From: JBEIDK01 sp040383485
Lineage (GTDB): Bacteria > Bacteroidota > Bacteroidia > UBA4408
NCBI GenBank assembly: GCA_040383485.1
Contig: JBEIDK010000017.1
Coordinates: 1 to 40,630, forward strand
Direction: 5' to 3'
Length of the DNA stretch: 40,630 bases
The position numbers and the translations under genes were made by a program. Below the pieces are notes generated by a model. It searched no databases. It was not told the origin of the DNA and saw only the letters and a program-made list of their open reading frames with translations. This document shows positions 34,301 to 40,630 of this stretch, one piece after another. How positions within the stretch are numbered: the first letter of the stretch is position 1; each line of letters begins with the position of its first letter.

Positions 34301-34752
34301 ATGTTAACGAATAAAACAGGCATATCAGAGAAGTTTACTTCCATAACACTTGGCTCAACTGTTAGGTCAGTTGGTAAGTCTGGTTTCGCCTTGTCAACTG
34401 CATCTTTCACCAATTGCTTAGCCTTGTCAACATCTACATCGGTATTAAACTCAACAATAACATTATTGAAATCTTGAATAGAATTTGATGTTAATTTTTT
34501 TACACCACTAATGGCTTTGATTTTTTTCTCAATTGGTTTTGAAACCAAATTTTCCATATCTGTAGGTGATGTACCCGCATAGATGGTTGTAACATATATT
34601 GTTGGAATAACAATATCGGGGAATTTGTTTTTAGGCAAACTCAAATAACTCATAATTCCGGTAAGGGTTATAATTATGGTCATGATGTAAATACTTGTGC
34701 GGTTATTGATACTCCAAGTACTTGGTTTGAATTCTTTTTTTATATCTTTCAT
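31354..34752 (-). CDS. Efflux RND transporter permease, inner-membrane pump
   Basis: 1132 residues, the usual size of an RND pump, with twelve membrane helices in two halves and two large periplasmic loops. The proton-relay pair sits in LALGIVVDDAIVVIENTHRI (TM4, about 405-424). The opening KFPDIVIPTIYVTTIYAGTSP and the TM regions AFLLALGIV and LAGIVVRNGILLVEFTDIL are typical. It works with the adaptor and TolC genes upstream in the same operon. The type (drug, dye or metal) cannot be told from the sequence; HAE-1-like is the best guess. The gene starts directly after an inverted repeat pair (34753-34909) that fills the gap to the adaptor gene. Confidence 0.93.
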   Translation of the reverse strand: MKDIKKEFKPSTWSINNRTSIYIMTIIITLTGIMSYLSLPKNKFPDIVIPTIYVTTIYAGTSPTDMENLVSKPIEKKIKAISGVKKLTSNSIQDFNNVIVEFNTDVDVDKAKQLVKDAVDKAKPDLPTDLTVEPSVMEVNFSDMPVLFVNISGDFDLGKLKNFADDIKDRVEGLKEITRVDIVGALDREIQINVDKYKMEASDVTMRDLQSAIGYENKTISGGNIQMDNMKRSISIKGEFKEVRQLENLVIRSQSGSTIYLKDIAEIKDGYKDKESYARLAHKNVITLNIIKKAGLNLIETSDKVREIVADMQKNNLPKELKVTLTGDQSSQTRTTIKDLINTIIIGFVLVLIILMFFMGVTNAFFVAMSVPLSCFVAFLVFPIIGFELNMIVLFAFLLALGIVVDDAIVVIENTHRIFDNGKMPIKEAAKLAAGEIFLPVLSGTLTTLAPFIPLAFWSGIIGKFMFYLPITMIVTLLASLVVAYIINPVFAVDFMKPHEDHNDPQVKAKSKKSLRITLVVMGAIALIGYLGGSIGFGNFMILLILLTLLNHYVLTHIIKKFQEKTWPSIQDSYARLLTKAIKGKRAFGLLIGTVALLFISFIVTAIVKPKVVFFPAGEPNFVYTYVTLPVGTSVEYTDSITRIVENKIYQIMEPDGKPNPIVESIISNVAVGATDPSSGDRSTAPNKGKVSVAFVEFEKRDGKSTSAYLEQIRKEVKGIPGVEIIVDKEANGPPVGKAISIEMTGDDLNELVNTSKKLKIFLDSLHIKGVEELKSDIQNIKPEVVVDIDRERANREGLSTGQIGMEIRNAVFGVEASKFRDANDQYPIQIRFQQDQRNINDIMNLKITYRDMNMGGMLRQIPVSAVASVHYANSFGGIKRKNQKRIITIESNVLGGFNPNDVVAEVEKSMAKFNLPSTVNIRMGGEQEEQKETGAFLGGAMLTSLGLILLILVTQFNSISKPLIILSEILFSIIGVLLGLSIFDMEISIVMTGIGIVALAGIVVRNGILLVEFTDILIEQGMPVREAVVEAGRTRMTPVILTASATILGLIPLAIGLNMDFAALFTELNPHIFFGGDSVAFWGPLSWTMIFGLSFATLLTLFLVPAMYLIAFRAKEKVTGKKQIVAAPSEE

Positions 34753-34909
34753 AAAGCCCCTCCAAACCTCCCCAAAGGGGAGGCTTATGTTAAGTGTTAT
34801 TTTTTATTGTGATTAATTTCAATTTTGTTTTTCGTAGAAAAGATTAAAACTATATATCTAGGTAATTTAGTACTTCAAAGCCTCCCCTTAGGGGAGGTTG
34901 GTGGGGCCT
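34753..34909. repeat. Inverted pair of palindromic elements filling the adaptor-permease junction
   Basis: Left copy 34753-34786 (AAAGCCCCTCCAAACCTCCC start, core CCTCCCC-AAA-GGGGAGG) and right copy 34877-34909 (core CCTCCCC-TTA-GGGGAGG then TTGGTGGGGCC) face each other around about 90 bp of AT-rich DNA. The left copy begins directly at the permease start codon and the right copy ends 1 bp from the adaptor stop codon. It is the same layout as the two pairs in pdhC. Confidence 0.8.
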
Positions 34910-34910
34910 A

Positions 34911-36035
34911 TTACAATTTTATCTCATCACCTTCATTCAAATCTTGATATCCAATTGTAATTAGTTTATCACCTTTTGTTATACCTGAAACAACTTCAAC
35001 AATATTTCCTGAAGTTTTACCTGTTTTAATAACCCTGCGTGTTGCAATCATTTTGCCACCTTTATTTTCAGCAAGCATTACATATTGTCCATCTTCACTG
35101 TTCTGCACAGCATTAATAGGTAGTGTTAATACATCTTGTGCTTTGTAATCTACAATTTTCATTACGGCAATCATATTAGGGTGGTAGTCATCGGCATTAC
35201 CTAATTTCGCTTCTACATTAAAAGTACGAGTAAGTGCATTGATGTTTTTACCAACATATGAAATATTAGTTTTTATTTCTTTGTCTATATCGGGGAATAC
35301 TATTGTTACATCATTTCCACTTCGAACATTACGTGCATATGACTCAGCAATATCCGCTTTCACTTTCAATGAATTCATGTTAACTATACGTATTCCATTA
35401 TTTGGAACTTGCGGAGAAGCCAATTGCCCAACCTTTAACATTACCTCATCTACAATTCCTGAAATTGGTGATGTTATTCGAGTCATATCAACTTGTTCTT
35501 TAAGCGCAAGAATATTTTTTTCAAGAGTTTCTTTACCTGCTTTTGCTTGAATGTATTGTATCTCAGTTCCTATTTTTTGGTCCCATAAACGTTTTTGTTT
35601 TTCATAAACAGTTGTAGCGGTTGCCAATTGAGTTTTTAATACCTCAATATTTGCAGTGTAAGCAGAAGCATCCGTTTCGGCTAACAAAGCTCCAACACTT
35701 ACCGATTGACCTTCGGTAACATGTATTTTTGTAATAATTCCGCCAGCACTTTTTACATTAGCAACAACATTTTCAGTAGCATCAACATGCCCTTGAACAT
35801 CAACAAAATGTTTGAACTCAGTTGGCAATAATTCTTCTACTTTAACAAGCGTGATTTTAGATTCTTTTTTCTCAGTTACACCTAATTCTGCCTCAAGTGC
35901 TTGAATTTTTTTTGCTATTTCAGCTTCTTGCTTTTGCAGTTCAGCAAGCTGTGCAGCCTTGTCTCCACCTTCTTTTTTTCCACTACACGATGCAATAAAA
36001 ATTGCTGAAGCAAGGATCAATATTGTATGTTTCAT
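34911..36035 (-). CDS. Efflux RND periplasmic adaptor lipoprotein (membrane fusion protein)
   Basis: About 374 residues from the Met at 36035; the 14 extra codons upstream (ATG at 36077) are made of repeat DNA and would place residues in front of the signal peptide. The lipobox is FIASCSG. An Ala/Lys/Glu-rich coiled coil follows (about 20-55). The lipoyl halves are ILTKIHVTEGQSVSVGALLAE-like (about 100-125; GGIITKIHVTEGQSVSVGAL) and SPISGIVDEVMLKVGQLASP, with a helical hairpin between them. Beta-barrel and MP domains follow (to about 374). It connects the RND pump to the TolC channel. It lies 17 bp after the TolC gene if the upstream ATG is used. Confidence 0.9.
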   Translation of the reverse strand: MKHTILILASAIFIASCSGKKEGGDKAAQLAELQKQEAEIAKKIQALEAELGVTEKKESKITLVKVEELLPTEFKHFVDVQGHVDATENVVANVKSAGGIITKIHVTEGQSVSVGALLAETDASAYTANIEVLKTQLATATTVYEKQKRLWDQKIGTEIQYIQAKAGKETLEKNILALKEQVDMTRITSPISGIVDEVMLKVGQLASPQVPNNGIRIVNMNSLKVKADIAESYARNVRSGNDVTIVFPDIDKEIKTNISYVGKNINALTRTFNVEAKLGNADDYHPNMIAVMKIVDYKAQDVLTLPINAVQNSEDGQYVMLAENKGGKMIATRRVIKTGKTSGNIVEVVSGITKGDKLITIGYQDLNEGDEIKL

Positions 36036-36039
36036 TTTG

Positions 36040-36085
36040 GATAATTTATAATTGAAATTCGAGAATTTATAATTCATAATTTATA
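36040..36085. repeat. Three AATTTATA units at the tolC-adaptor junction
   Basis: AATTTATA starts at 36043, 36064 and 36078 (14 and 21 bp steps, multiples of seven). The array fills the junction between the outer-membrane-channel gene and the adaptor's likely start. Confidence 0.55.
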
Positions 36086-36093
36086 GTTTTTTT

Positions 36094-37572
36094 TTATTTG
36101 ATGTTTCCTAAAGCTTTGTCCAAATCAATTTTGGCATTGTAATAATTGTATAAAGCTTCAATATAATTGGCTTGAGATTCACGTATACTTTGCGTTGCAT
36201 TTACAAGTTCAAGGTTACTACCAACTCCATTTTCATATTTTAAAGTTGAGGCCTTAAATACTTCATCAGCCAATTGCATGTTTTTTTTCTGAGTACCAAT
36301 TGACTCTATTGCATTGTTATAATTTACAACTGCAGCGTTGGCTTCAAGGTCAATTGCTGATTCAAAATTCTTGATGCTATTCTTTGTTTTGTCAACATTA
36401 AGTTTTGCCATTTGAGTATTATAGTATCGTGAACCTCCGCTGAAAATCGGAACATTTAATGACAATCCAAAAACGGTTTGACGATAAAAATATTTGTCAG
36501 TAGTGCCATATTGATTATATCCATTTTGACCATATGCAGCTAAAGTTGGTAACACAGAGTACTTATAACGTTTCAAATTCAATTCATTCATTTTTAATTG
36601 AGTCTCAAGCAAATTATACTCAATTCTATTTTTATAATTTGATTTTGAAAATTGAGCAAATTCGGGAGATTCAATGTTTTGTATAGAATCCGATAATGAA
36701 ATGGGTTGCATAATGTCATAACTCATTGCAAACTTCAAAGATGCCTCACCTAATACTAATAAGTTTTTAACTTTCTTGCTTTCAGTTTCTAAGTTGTTAT
36801 AGTTTACCTCCAATCTGCTCACATCAATATTTTCAATAAAGCCTTCTTTCAAATAGGCTTTACTATCATCTAGTAATTGTCTCAACTTTTCGATGTTGGC
36901 ATCAAGTAGTTTTATTCTTTCTCTCCCAACCAAAACATTGTAGTAAGCTTTTGCAACACTTATTCTGATTTGGGTTTCTGCTAATTTGGTACTCATTTTT
37001 GCTAATCCTAAATAAACACTAGAAGTTTGCAAAGCCACAATGTAGTCGCTACTAAAAATTATTTGAGATACAGAAAATGTGATTGTATTTTGATTTTGAG
37101 CATTAAATGTAGTTCCTATTAAGCCTGAAAATCCACCACCTTGCACAGCATTAGTAATTATACCTTGTCTAGCTGGGTCTAATGACATAAATTCCTTATT
37201 AGGACTTGAAAAATATGCACTTGAAGTATTGAATAATTTTTCAAATTCACCTTGCTGAATATTTGAAGTAGGGTTCTTCTCCTTGAATGCAGCATAGGCG
37301 TCATCTAATTGTTTATTTATTAATGATTGAAAAACCGTTCTCTGATTCCAACGGGCATCGGCACTTGCACTAATTTGTGGTAAACCAATTGCTCGTACTT
37401 GATTTTTTTGCGCCACAGCCAACTCATAATCAATTTGAGCATTAACAACATTGGGGTTATTCTTCACTGCATAATCTTGTGCTTCTTTCAAGCTAAATGC
37501 TGACTGTGCATTTACATTCTGGCCGATTAGCAGAACCAAAACGGCAAGTGTATTTTTTAGTAATTTATACAT
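36094..37572 (-). CDS. TolC-family outer membrane channel
   Basis: About 492 residues from the Met at 37572 (MYKLLKNTLAVLVLLIGQNV, a signal peptide ending NAQ); the ATG 21 bp upstream lies in repeat DNA. The two halves show the TolC/OEP helical repeats, for example 'SLKEAQDYAVKNNPNVVNAQIDYELAVAQKNQVRA' near 30-64 and YENGVGSNLELVNATQSIRE near 445. Extra insertions fall between the helices. The trimer spans outer membrane and periplasm and opens to the RND pump. It lies between the TetR gene and the adaptor gene in one transcript. Confidence 0.9.
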   Translation of the reverse strand: MYKLLKNTLAVLVLLIGQNVNAQSAFSLKEAQDYAVKNNPNVVNAQIDYELAVAQKNQVRAIGLPQISASADARWNQRTVFQSLINKQLDDAYAAFKEKNPTSNIQQGEFEKLFNTSSAYFSSPNKEFMSLDPARQGIITNAVQGGGFSGLIGTTFNAQNQNTITFSVSQIIFSSDYIVALQTSSVYLGLAKMSTKLAETQIRISVAKAYYNVLVGRERIKLLDANIEKLRQLLDDSKAYLKEGFIENIDVSRLEVNYNNLETESKKVKNLLVLGEASLKFAMSYDIMQPISLSDSIQNIESPEFAQFSKSNYKNRIEYNLLETQLKMNELNLKRYKYSVLPTLAAYGQNGYNQYGTTDKYFYRQTVFGLSLNVPIFSGGSRYYNTQMAKLNVDKTKNSIKNFESAIDLEANAAVVNYNNAIESIGTQKKNMQLADEVFKASTLKYENGVGSNLELVNATQSIRESQANYIEALYNYYNAKIDLDKALGNIK

Positions 37573-37610
37573 AAGTATTAATTTATAATTCAAAATTTAT
37601 AATTCAAAAT
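37573..37610. repeat. Two 14-bp AATTTATAATTCAA units at the TetR-tolC junction
   Basis: Tandem copies at 37580-37593 and 37594-37607. Each contains the AATTCAA heptamer of the arrays around the S23-type gene, and the period is twice seven. They fill the gap between the TetR stop codon and the TolC start. Confidence 0.6.
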
Positions 37611-37614
37611 TGTG

Positions 37615-38229
37615 TTACTCCGCTTCTTTTATCTCGAAGTATTTGTTAACCATTCTATGACCTTTTAAGGTACATATTCCTAACAAATAATGTTTCATTA
37701 ATTGCTCAGCAACTTCAATCATACTAAATTGGTTCGGTGGGAAAATTGTAGGATTAAATGTCATTTCTACTTCTTCAATTCTTAATCGTGCTAAAATTTT
37801 TACTGAAATATCTTCTCTGTATAAGCCTTCACTGATTCCGCGTTTCAAGTTGTCAATTACAATCTTAGTCATACAACCATCTTTAAATGCTTTAAAATCA
37901 TTCCAAGCGGTAATGTGATATTTTTGCATGTCGTGAAAAAGTAGTGGATTTGTTTTTGCAAACATTGCTGCCATGTGTTGCAATGCAAATAATATTTCTT
38001 GTATTGCATTTTTTGATGTGCCAGCGTAACCAATCATTTCAGTTTCGTTCCTTTTTATATGAGAACTTACAAGGGAGCGCACCAACGCATCCTTATCTTC
38101 AAAAAATTGATAAATGGTTTTTTTACTCATTCCTAAATGCTTGGCAATGTCATCCATCGTCATGCTTTTAATTCCGAATTTAAAAAACAACTCTTCGGCA
38201 CCCAACAGTATTTTATCTTTGTTATCCAT
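37615..38229 (-). CDS. TetR/AcrR family regulator of the efflux operon
   Basis: 204 residues. The N-terminal HTH is clear (about 5-50): LLGAEELFFKFGIKSMTMDD then IAKHLGMSKKTIYQFFEDKD. The C-terminal ligand-binding helices are of the TetR_C type. It is the first gene of the TetR-TolC-adaptor-RND operon and lies downstream of a 30-bp near-perfect palindrome (38254-38283). It is therefore predicted to repress its own operon until it binds a substrate of the pump. Confidence 0.92.
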   Translation of the reverse strand: MDNKDKILLGAEELFFKFGIKSMTMDDIAKHLGMSKKTIYQFFEDKDALVRSLVSSHIKRNETEMIGYAGTSKNAIQEILFALQHMAAMFAKTNPLLFHDMQKYHITAWNDFKAFKDGCMTKIVIDNLKRGISEGLYREDISVKILARLRIEEVEMTFNPTIFPPNQFSMIEVAEQLMKHYLLGICTLKGHRMVNKYFEIKEAE

Positions 38230-38253
38230 TTTTATAATTCGGGCGCAATACTA

Positions 38254-38283
38254 TGGAAACTTTTTATGAATAAAACGTTTCCA
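38254..38283. promoter_or_regulatory. 30-bp palindromic operator candidate for the TetR regulator
   Basis: TGGAAACTTTTTATG followed by AATAAAACGTTTCCA is an inverted repeat of 2 x 14 bp around GA with one mismatch per arm. It lies 24 bp upstream of the TetR start codon, in the expected promoter region. A half-site TGGAAAC recurs at 38366-38372. Confidence 0.75.
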
Positions 38284-38476
38284 ATTTGATATAAATCATA
38301 AACAAATGAAAACTAGCTATTTAATAATGTTAAATTTATGTTAAGTACTAATGTGATGTGCTTAATGGAAACAAAAAACGTGTCTGTAGTTTATTTTGAG
38401 CTGGATTTGCAATTGTTTTGGATATTAAAAATTACGTCACTGATTATAACTTTAATCTATTTTTATTGAATAAAAT

Positions 38477-39082
38477 TTATCGTGCGTAGTCATCTTTCTG
38501 CTGATTCTCTTTTATGATTTGTCTTGCACGTTCAATTCGCCTATTGTTTCTAGCTTTTTTACTATAGGTATCATATATAAACGATATTGGAGATTGACTT
38601 AAATCTTGTAATTTAAGAATAGTGCTTTTATTTTGTTGTGCTTGTAATTTTCTTAGGTAGCTTATCATTCTTAAGCTGTCACGTATATAGGAATTCATAA
38701 AAAGATTTTTAATCTCTTTTTCTCGCGTTAAGCTTTTTACTACAAATGTTTTAAGTCTAATAGTATCATTATTCAGTAATACCTGAATAGAGTAGTTTTC
38801 GGCGTTTAAAATACTTTTGAAATAATAGAATTTTCTTCCATATCCAAGTTTATGAAACCGAATGGTATCTCCTTCATTGACACTGATGTTAAAACGGCCA
38901 TCAAGGTTGGTGACATAGGTTTTTTTTTGAGTTTTATTGTAAATTGAAACGTCACTCATTCCTTTCAAACTATCTCCTTCGTCCATAACCTCTCCACTTA
39001 GTTTATAGTTCGGCATACTAATATACTGCGCAAGACTATAATTAAATTGTATGAGGAGAATGAAAAAAAAATACTTGTTCAT
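38477..39082 (-). CDS. Exported protein with a carboxypeptidase-regulatory-like domain
   Basis: 201 residues. The signal peptide covers about 1-18 (ends LAQ). Residues 28-95 form the carboxypeptidase-D-regulatory-like beta domain: LSGEVMDEGDSLKGMSDVSI, TNLDGRFNISVNEGDTIRFHKLGYG. This fold also starts TonB-dependent receptors. A C-terminal basic helical part (about 110-201, rich in Arg, Lys and Gln) follows. The gene starts 4 bp after the engB stop codon and is probably cotranscribed. The function is unknown. Confidence 0.75.
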   Translation of the reverse strand: MNKYFFFILLIQFNYSLAQYISMPNYKLSGEVMDEGDSLKGMSDVSIYNKTQKKTYVTNLDGRFNISVNEGDTIRFHKLGYGRKFYYFKSILNAENYSIQVLLNNDTIRLKTFVVKSLTREKEIKNLFMNSYIRDSLRMISYLRKLQAQQNKSTILKLQDLSQSPISFIYDTYSKKARNNRRIERARQIIKENQQKDDYAR

Positions 39083-39086
39083 CTAT

Positions 39087-39701
39087 TTACTCTTGAATCA
39101 TCAATTGATTAGCTTCATGAATGAAGCTAAGAATGGACTCTTTGCCAACTTTATCTTCGGCGGAAGAAACGAAATGTGTTGGGGCTTCATCCCATTCTTC
39201 TAATATTTTTTTTAAATAAATATTAGTGTTGTCCATTAATTTTCCTTTCGAAATTTTATCCGTTTTGGTAAAAACAATACAAAATGGTAATTCATGTTCA
39301 CCTAGCCAATTCATGAACTCTAGGTCAATTTTTTGAGGCTCTAATCTGGAATCAATCAAGAGAAAAATGTTTAATAAATTTCTTCTATTAATAAGGTAAT
39401 CTTGTATGAAAACTTGCCACTTTTCTTTTTTTGATTTCGAAACTTTTGCATACCCAAATCCAGGCAAATCAACTAAATACCATGCTTGTTTCTCTTTATT
39501 GATTATAAAATGATTTATTAATTGAGTCTTACCAGGAGAAGACGAAGTTTTAGCTAAGCCTTTTGTATTTGTTAGCATATTTATGAGGCTAGATTTTCCG
39601 ACATTACTTCTACCTATAAATGCATACTCTGGAATGATTTCAGGGGGGCATTTCTTATATTCAGTATTACTGCAAACAAACTCAGCCGAATGTATAATCA
39701 T
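39087..39701 (-). CDS. engB: Ribosome biogenesis GTPase EngB/YihA
   Basis: 204 residues, full length. All GTPase boxes are visible: P-loop GRSNVGKSSLINML (30-43), G2 TSSSPGKTQLINHF, G3 LVDLPGFGYAKVSK, G4 FTKTDKISKGK and G5-like FVSSAEDKVGKES. EngB assists assembly of the large ribosomal subunit and is essential in many bacteria. A TATGTTTG box lies about 60 bp upstream. The carboxypeptidase-regulatory-like gene follows directly. Confidence 0.95.
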   Translation of the reverse strand: MIIHSAEFVCSNTEYKKCPPEIIPEYAFIGRSNVGKSSLINMLTNTKGLAKTSSSPGKTQLINHFIINKEKQAWYLVDLPGFGYAKVSKSKKEKWQVFIQDYLINRRNLLNIFLLIDSRLEPQKIDLEFMNWLGEHELPFCIVFTKTDKISKGKLMDNTNIYLKKILEEWDEAPTHFVSSAEDKVGKESILSFIHEANQLMIQE

Positions 39702-39757
39702 AATTGTATTTTTTACAAATTAAACAGCAACTTTTTAAGGAAACAATTTTACTAGAA

Positions 39758-39765
39758 CAAACATA
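39758..39765 (-). promoter_or_regulatory. Candidate -7 box (TATGTTTG) for engB
   Basis: On the minus strand TATGTTTG fits the consensus and lies 56 bp before the engB start codon. No clear -33 box is seen. Confidence 0.35.
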
Positions 39766-39788
39766 ACAAAGAATAACATTGTAAATAA

Positions 39789-39824
39789 AAAAGCAGCCCC
39801 AGAATATTTTCTGAGGCTGCTTTT
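39789..39824 (-). terminator. Intrinsic terminator of the T9SS cargo gene
   Basis: On the minus strand a 15-bp stem (39810-39824 with 39789-39803; core GCAGCCTCAGA/TCTGGGGCTGC, one G-U pair) is followed by T residues. It lies about 18 bp after the stop codon of the gene at 39842. Confidence 0.85.
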
Positions 39825-39841
39825 CCATTATGATTATTAAT

Positions 39842-40630
39842 CTATTTCTTATCTATAAATACTTTTTCAGTATACACCTTATCGCCGTTTGTTACTTTTA
39901 CTATGTAAGTTCCAGCAGCAGCGTTACTCATATTTATTTCACGTAAACCTTGGTATGAGGTAGCATCTAAGCTCACCATACGTTGACCTACCAAACTAAA
40001 TACTTCAACTGTTGTGGCACCTTCTTTTTCAGTACCAAAGTTTACAAACAATTTGTTGCTATTTGAATAAATAGAAACTTCTTTGTTTGCAACTGCAATA
40101 GCTTTCACTGTGCTCGCTTTTGTATCGCCTACGTGCAAGAAGAAACGGCTACCAATATTTCCTTCAGGCAAGTTAAACTGTACATTTGCATTCGCTTTTA
40201 AGTTGTAGAAAGTGCTTGGGCTTGTGCTACGGTCTTCTAACATCAATGCCGATTGTGCATTCACAAATTCAGCACTTGTGTTGTCTAAACCAATAGTCCA
40301 GTTACCAGCAGTAGGTGCTACTACTCCAATAGGAATAATTTTACCTTCTGTACCTTCTGCAAGGTAGTTGAAAACAGTGTTGGTACCATCAACAATGGTG
40401 TATATGTATGGATGTGTTTCACCAGCCATCATTAACTTACCAATGTCAGTTTTGTCAAGACCATCTTCAGCATTTTCCTTAACACCTAATACACACTCAT
40501 CAAAGTTGGTTTGCATGGCAGTTTCTCTTACTTGTAAACGTAATAAGCTAGGCTCCTCAGCATTAAAGAACATACCACTACCATTGTCAATATTACGCCA
40601 AGAATTATTAATCGAAAGGGTTGGTGTATT
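39842..40630 (-). CDS. T9SS-sorted secreted protein, C-terminal part (5' end outside window)
   Basis: The frame is open from the window edge; the first ATG (40573) is internal. The last 263 residues are visible. They hold a beta-rich body (THPYIYTIVDGTNTVFNYLA, SALMLEDRSTSPSTFYNLKA) and a type A T9SS sorting domain (about the last 75 residues: SIYSNSNKLFVNF, TTVEVFSLVGQRMVS, NAAAGTYIVKVTNGDKVYTE and final KVFIDKK). The body resembles the segment found before sorting domains in large Bacteroidota surface proteins. The protein is exported and anchored outside or released. The rest lies beyond 40630. Confidence 0.8.
   Translation of the reverse strand, partial: NTPTLSINNSWRNIDNGSGMFFNAEEPSLLRLQVRETAMQTNFDECVLGVKENAEDGLDKTDIGKLMMAGETHPYIYTIVDGTNTVFNYLAEGTEGKIIPIGVVAPTAGNWTIGLDNTSAEFVNAQSALMLEDRSTSPSTFYNLKANANVQFNLPEGNIGSRFFLHVGDTKASTVKAIAVANKEVSIYSNSNKLFVNFGTEKEGATTVEVFSLVGQRMVSLDATSYQGLREINMSNAAAGTYIVKVTNGDKVYTEKVFIDKK

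Overview
The window looks like a chromosome segment of a low-GC Bacteroidota species. The evidence is the TAnnTTTG-type promoters, the near absence of Shine-Dalgarno sequences, several large secreted proteins with C-terminal type IX secretion (T9SS) sorting domains, and typical family members (WbqC-like protein, Bacteroidota-type AMP nucleosidase, Y_Y_Y/propeller sensor). The order or genus cannot be fixed from the sequence. Most of the window is core chromosome. Repeats and small elements sit in gene junctions and, unusually, inside genes.

Layout. 1-5.6 kb: a dispersed-repeat cluster, then three exported proteins ending in a 1198-residue Ig/PKD-rich T9SS adhesin. 5.7-6.4 kb: a small PIN-domain toxin/antitoxin pair. 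6.4-9.7 kb: a one-protein sensor with propeller, Y_Y_Y domain, membrane helix and SpoIIE phosphatase. 9.7-12.8 kb (minus strand): holA, amn, an LEA-type lipoprotein and an unknown exported protein. 12.9-13.3 kb: hpf with a strong Shine-Dalgarno sequence. 13.4-13.7 kb: a gene-free stretch with five consecutive hairpins. 13.8-17 kb (minus): pyruvate dehydrogenase E1-alpha and E2 genes, separated by an S23-type four-helix-bundle gene bracketed by inverted arrays of a 7-bp repeat. 17.1-23.9 kb (minus): two T9SS-type surface proteins, one of 1702 residues. 24.1-27.4 kb: pyrG, a glycosyltransferase and an Lrp regulator. 27.5-27.75 kb: an RNA gene with its own promoter and terminator that folds as a tRNA-Leu-like cloverleaf carrying a roughly 100-nt hairpin in the variable arm. 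27.9-30.3 kb: lepB, WbqC-like and sixA. 30.3-38.3 kb (minus): an OmpA-family protein and a TetR-TolC-adaptor-RND efflux operon with a 30-bp palindromic operator candidate. 38.5-40.6 kb (minus): engB, a small carboxypeptidase-regulatory-like protein, and the C-terminal part of another T9SS cargo protein that runs off the window.

How the parts fit. The cell exports many proteins (LepB, T9SS cargo, OmpA-type protein) and pumps out compounds through an autoregulated tripartite RND system. Housekeeping functions include DNA polymerase III delta, CTP synthase, pyruvate dehydrogenase, ribosome assembly (EngB) and ribosome hibernation (HPF). The most unusual items are the tRNA-like RNA at 27530-27714, the heptamer-bracketed S23 cassette splitting the pdh genes, the in-frame paired palindromic elements in the linkers of the E2 enzyme (with a third pair between the adaptor and RND genes), and the Shine-Dalgarno-led hpf. 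All functions are inferred from sequence reading; no database search was run.
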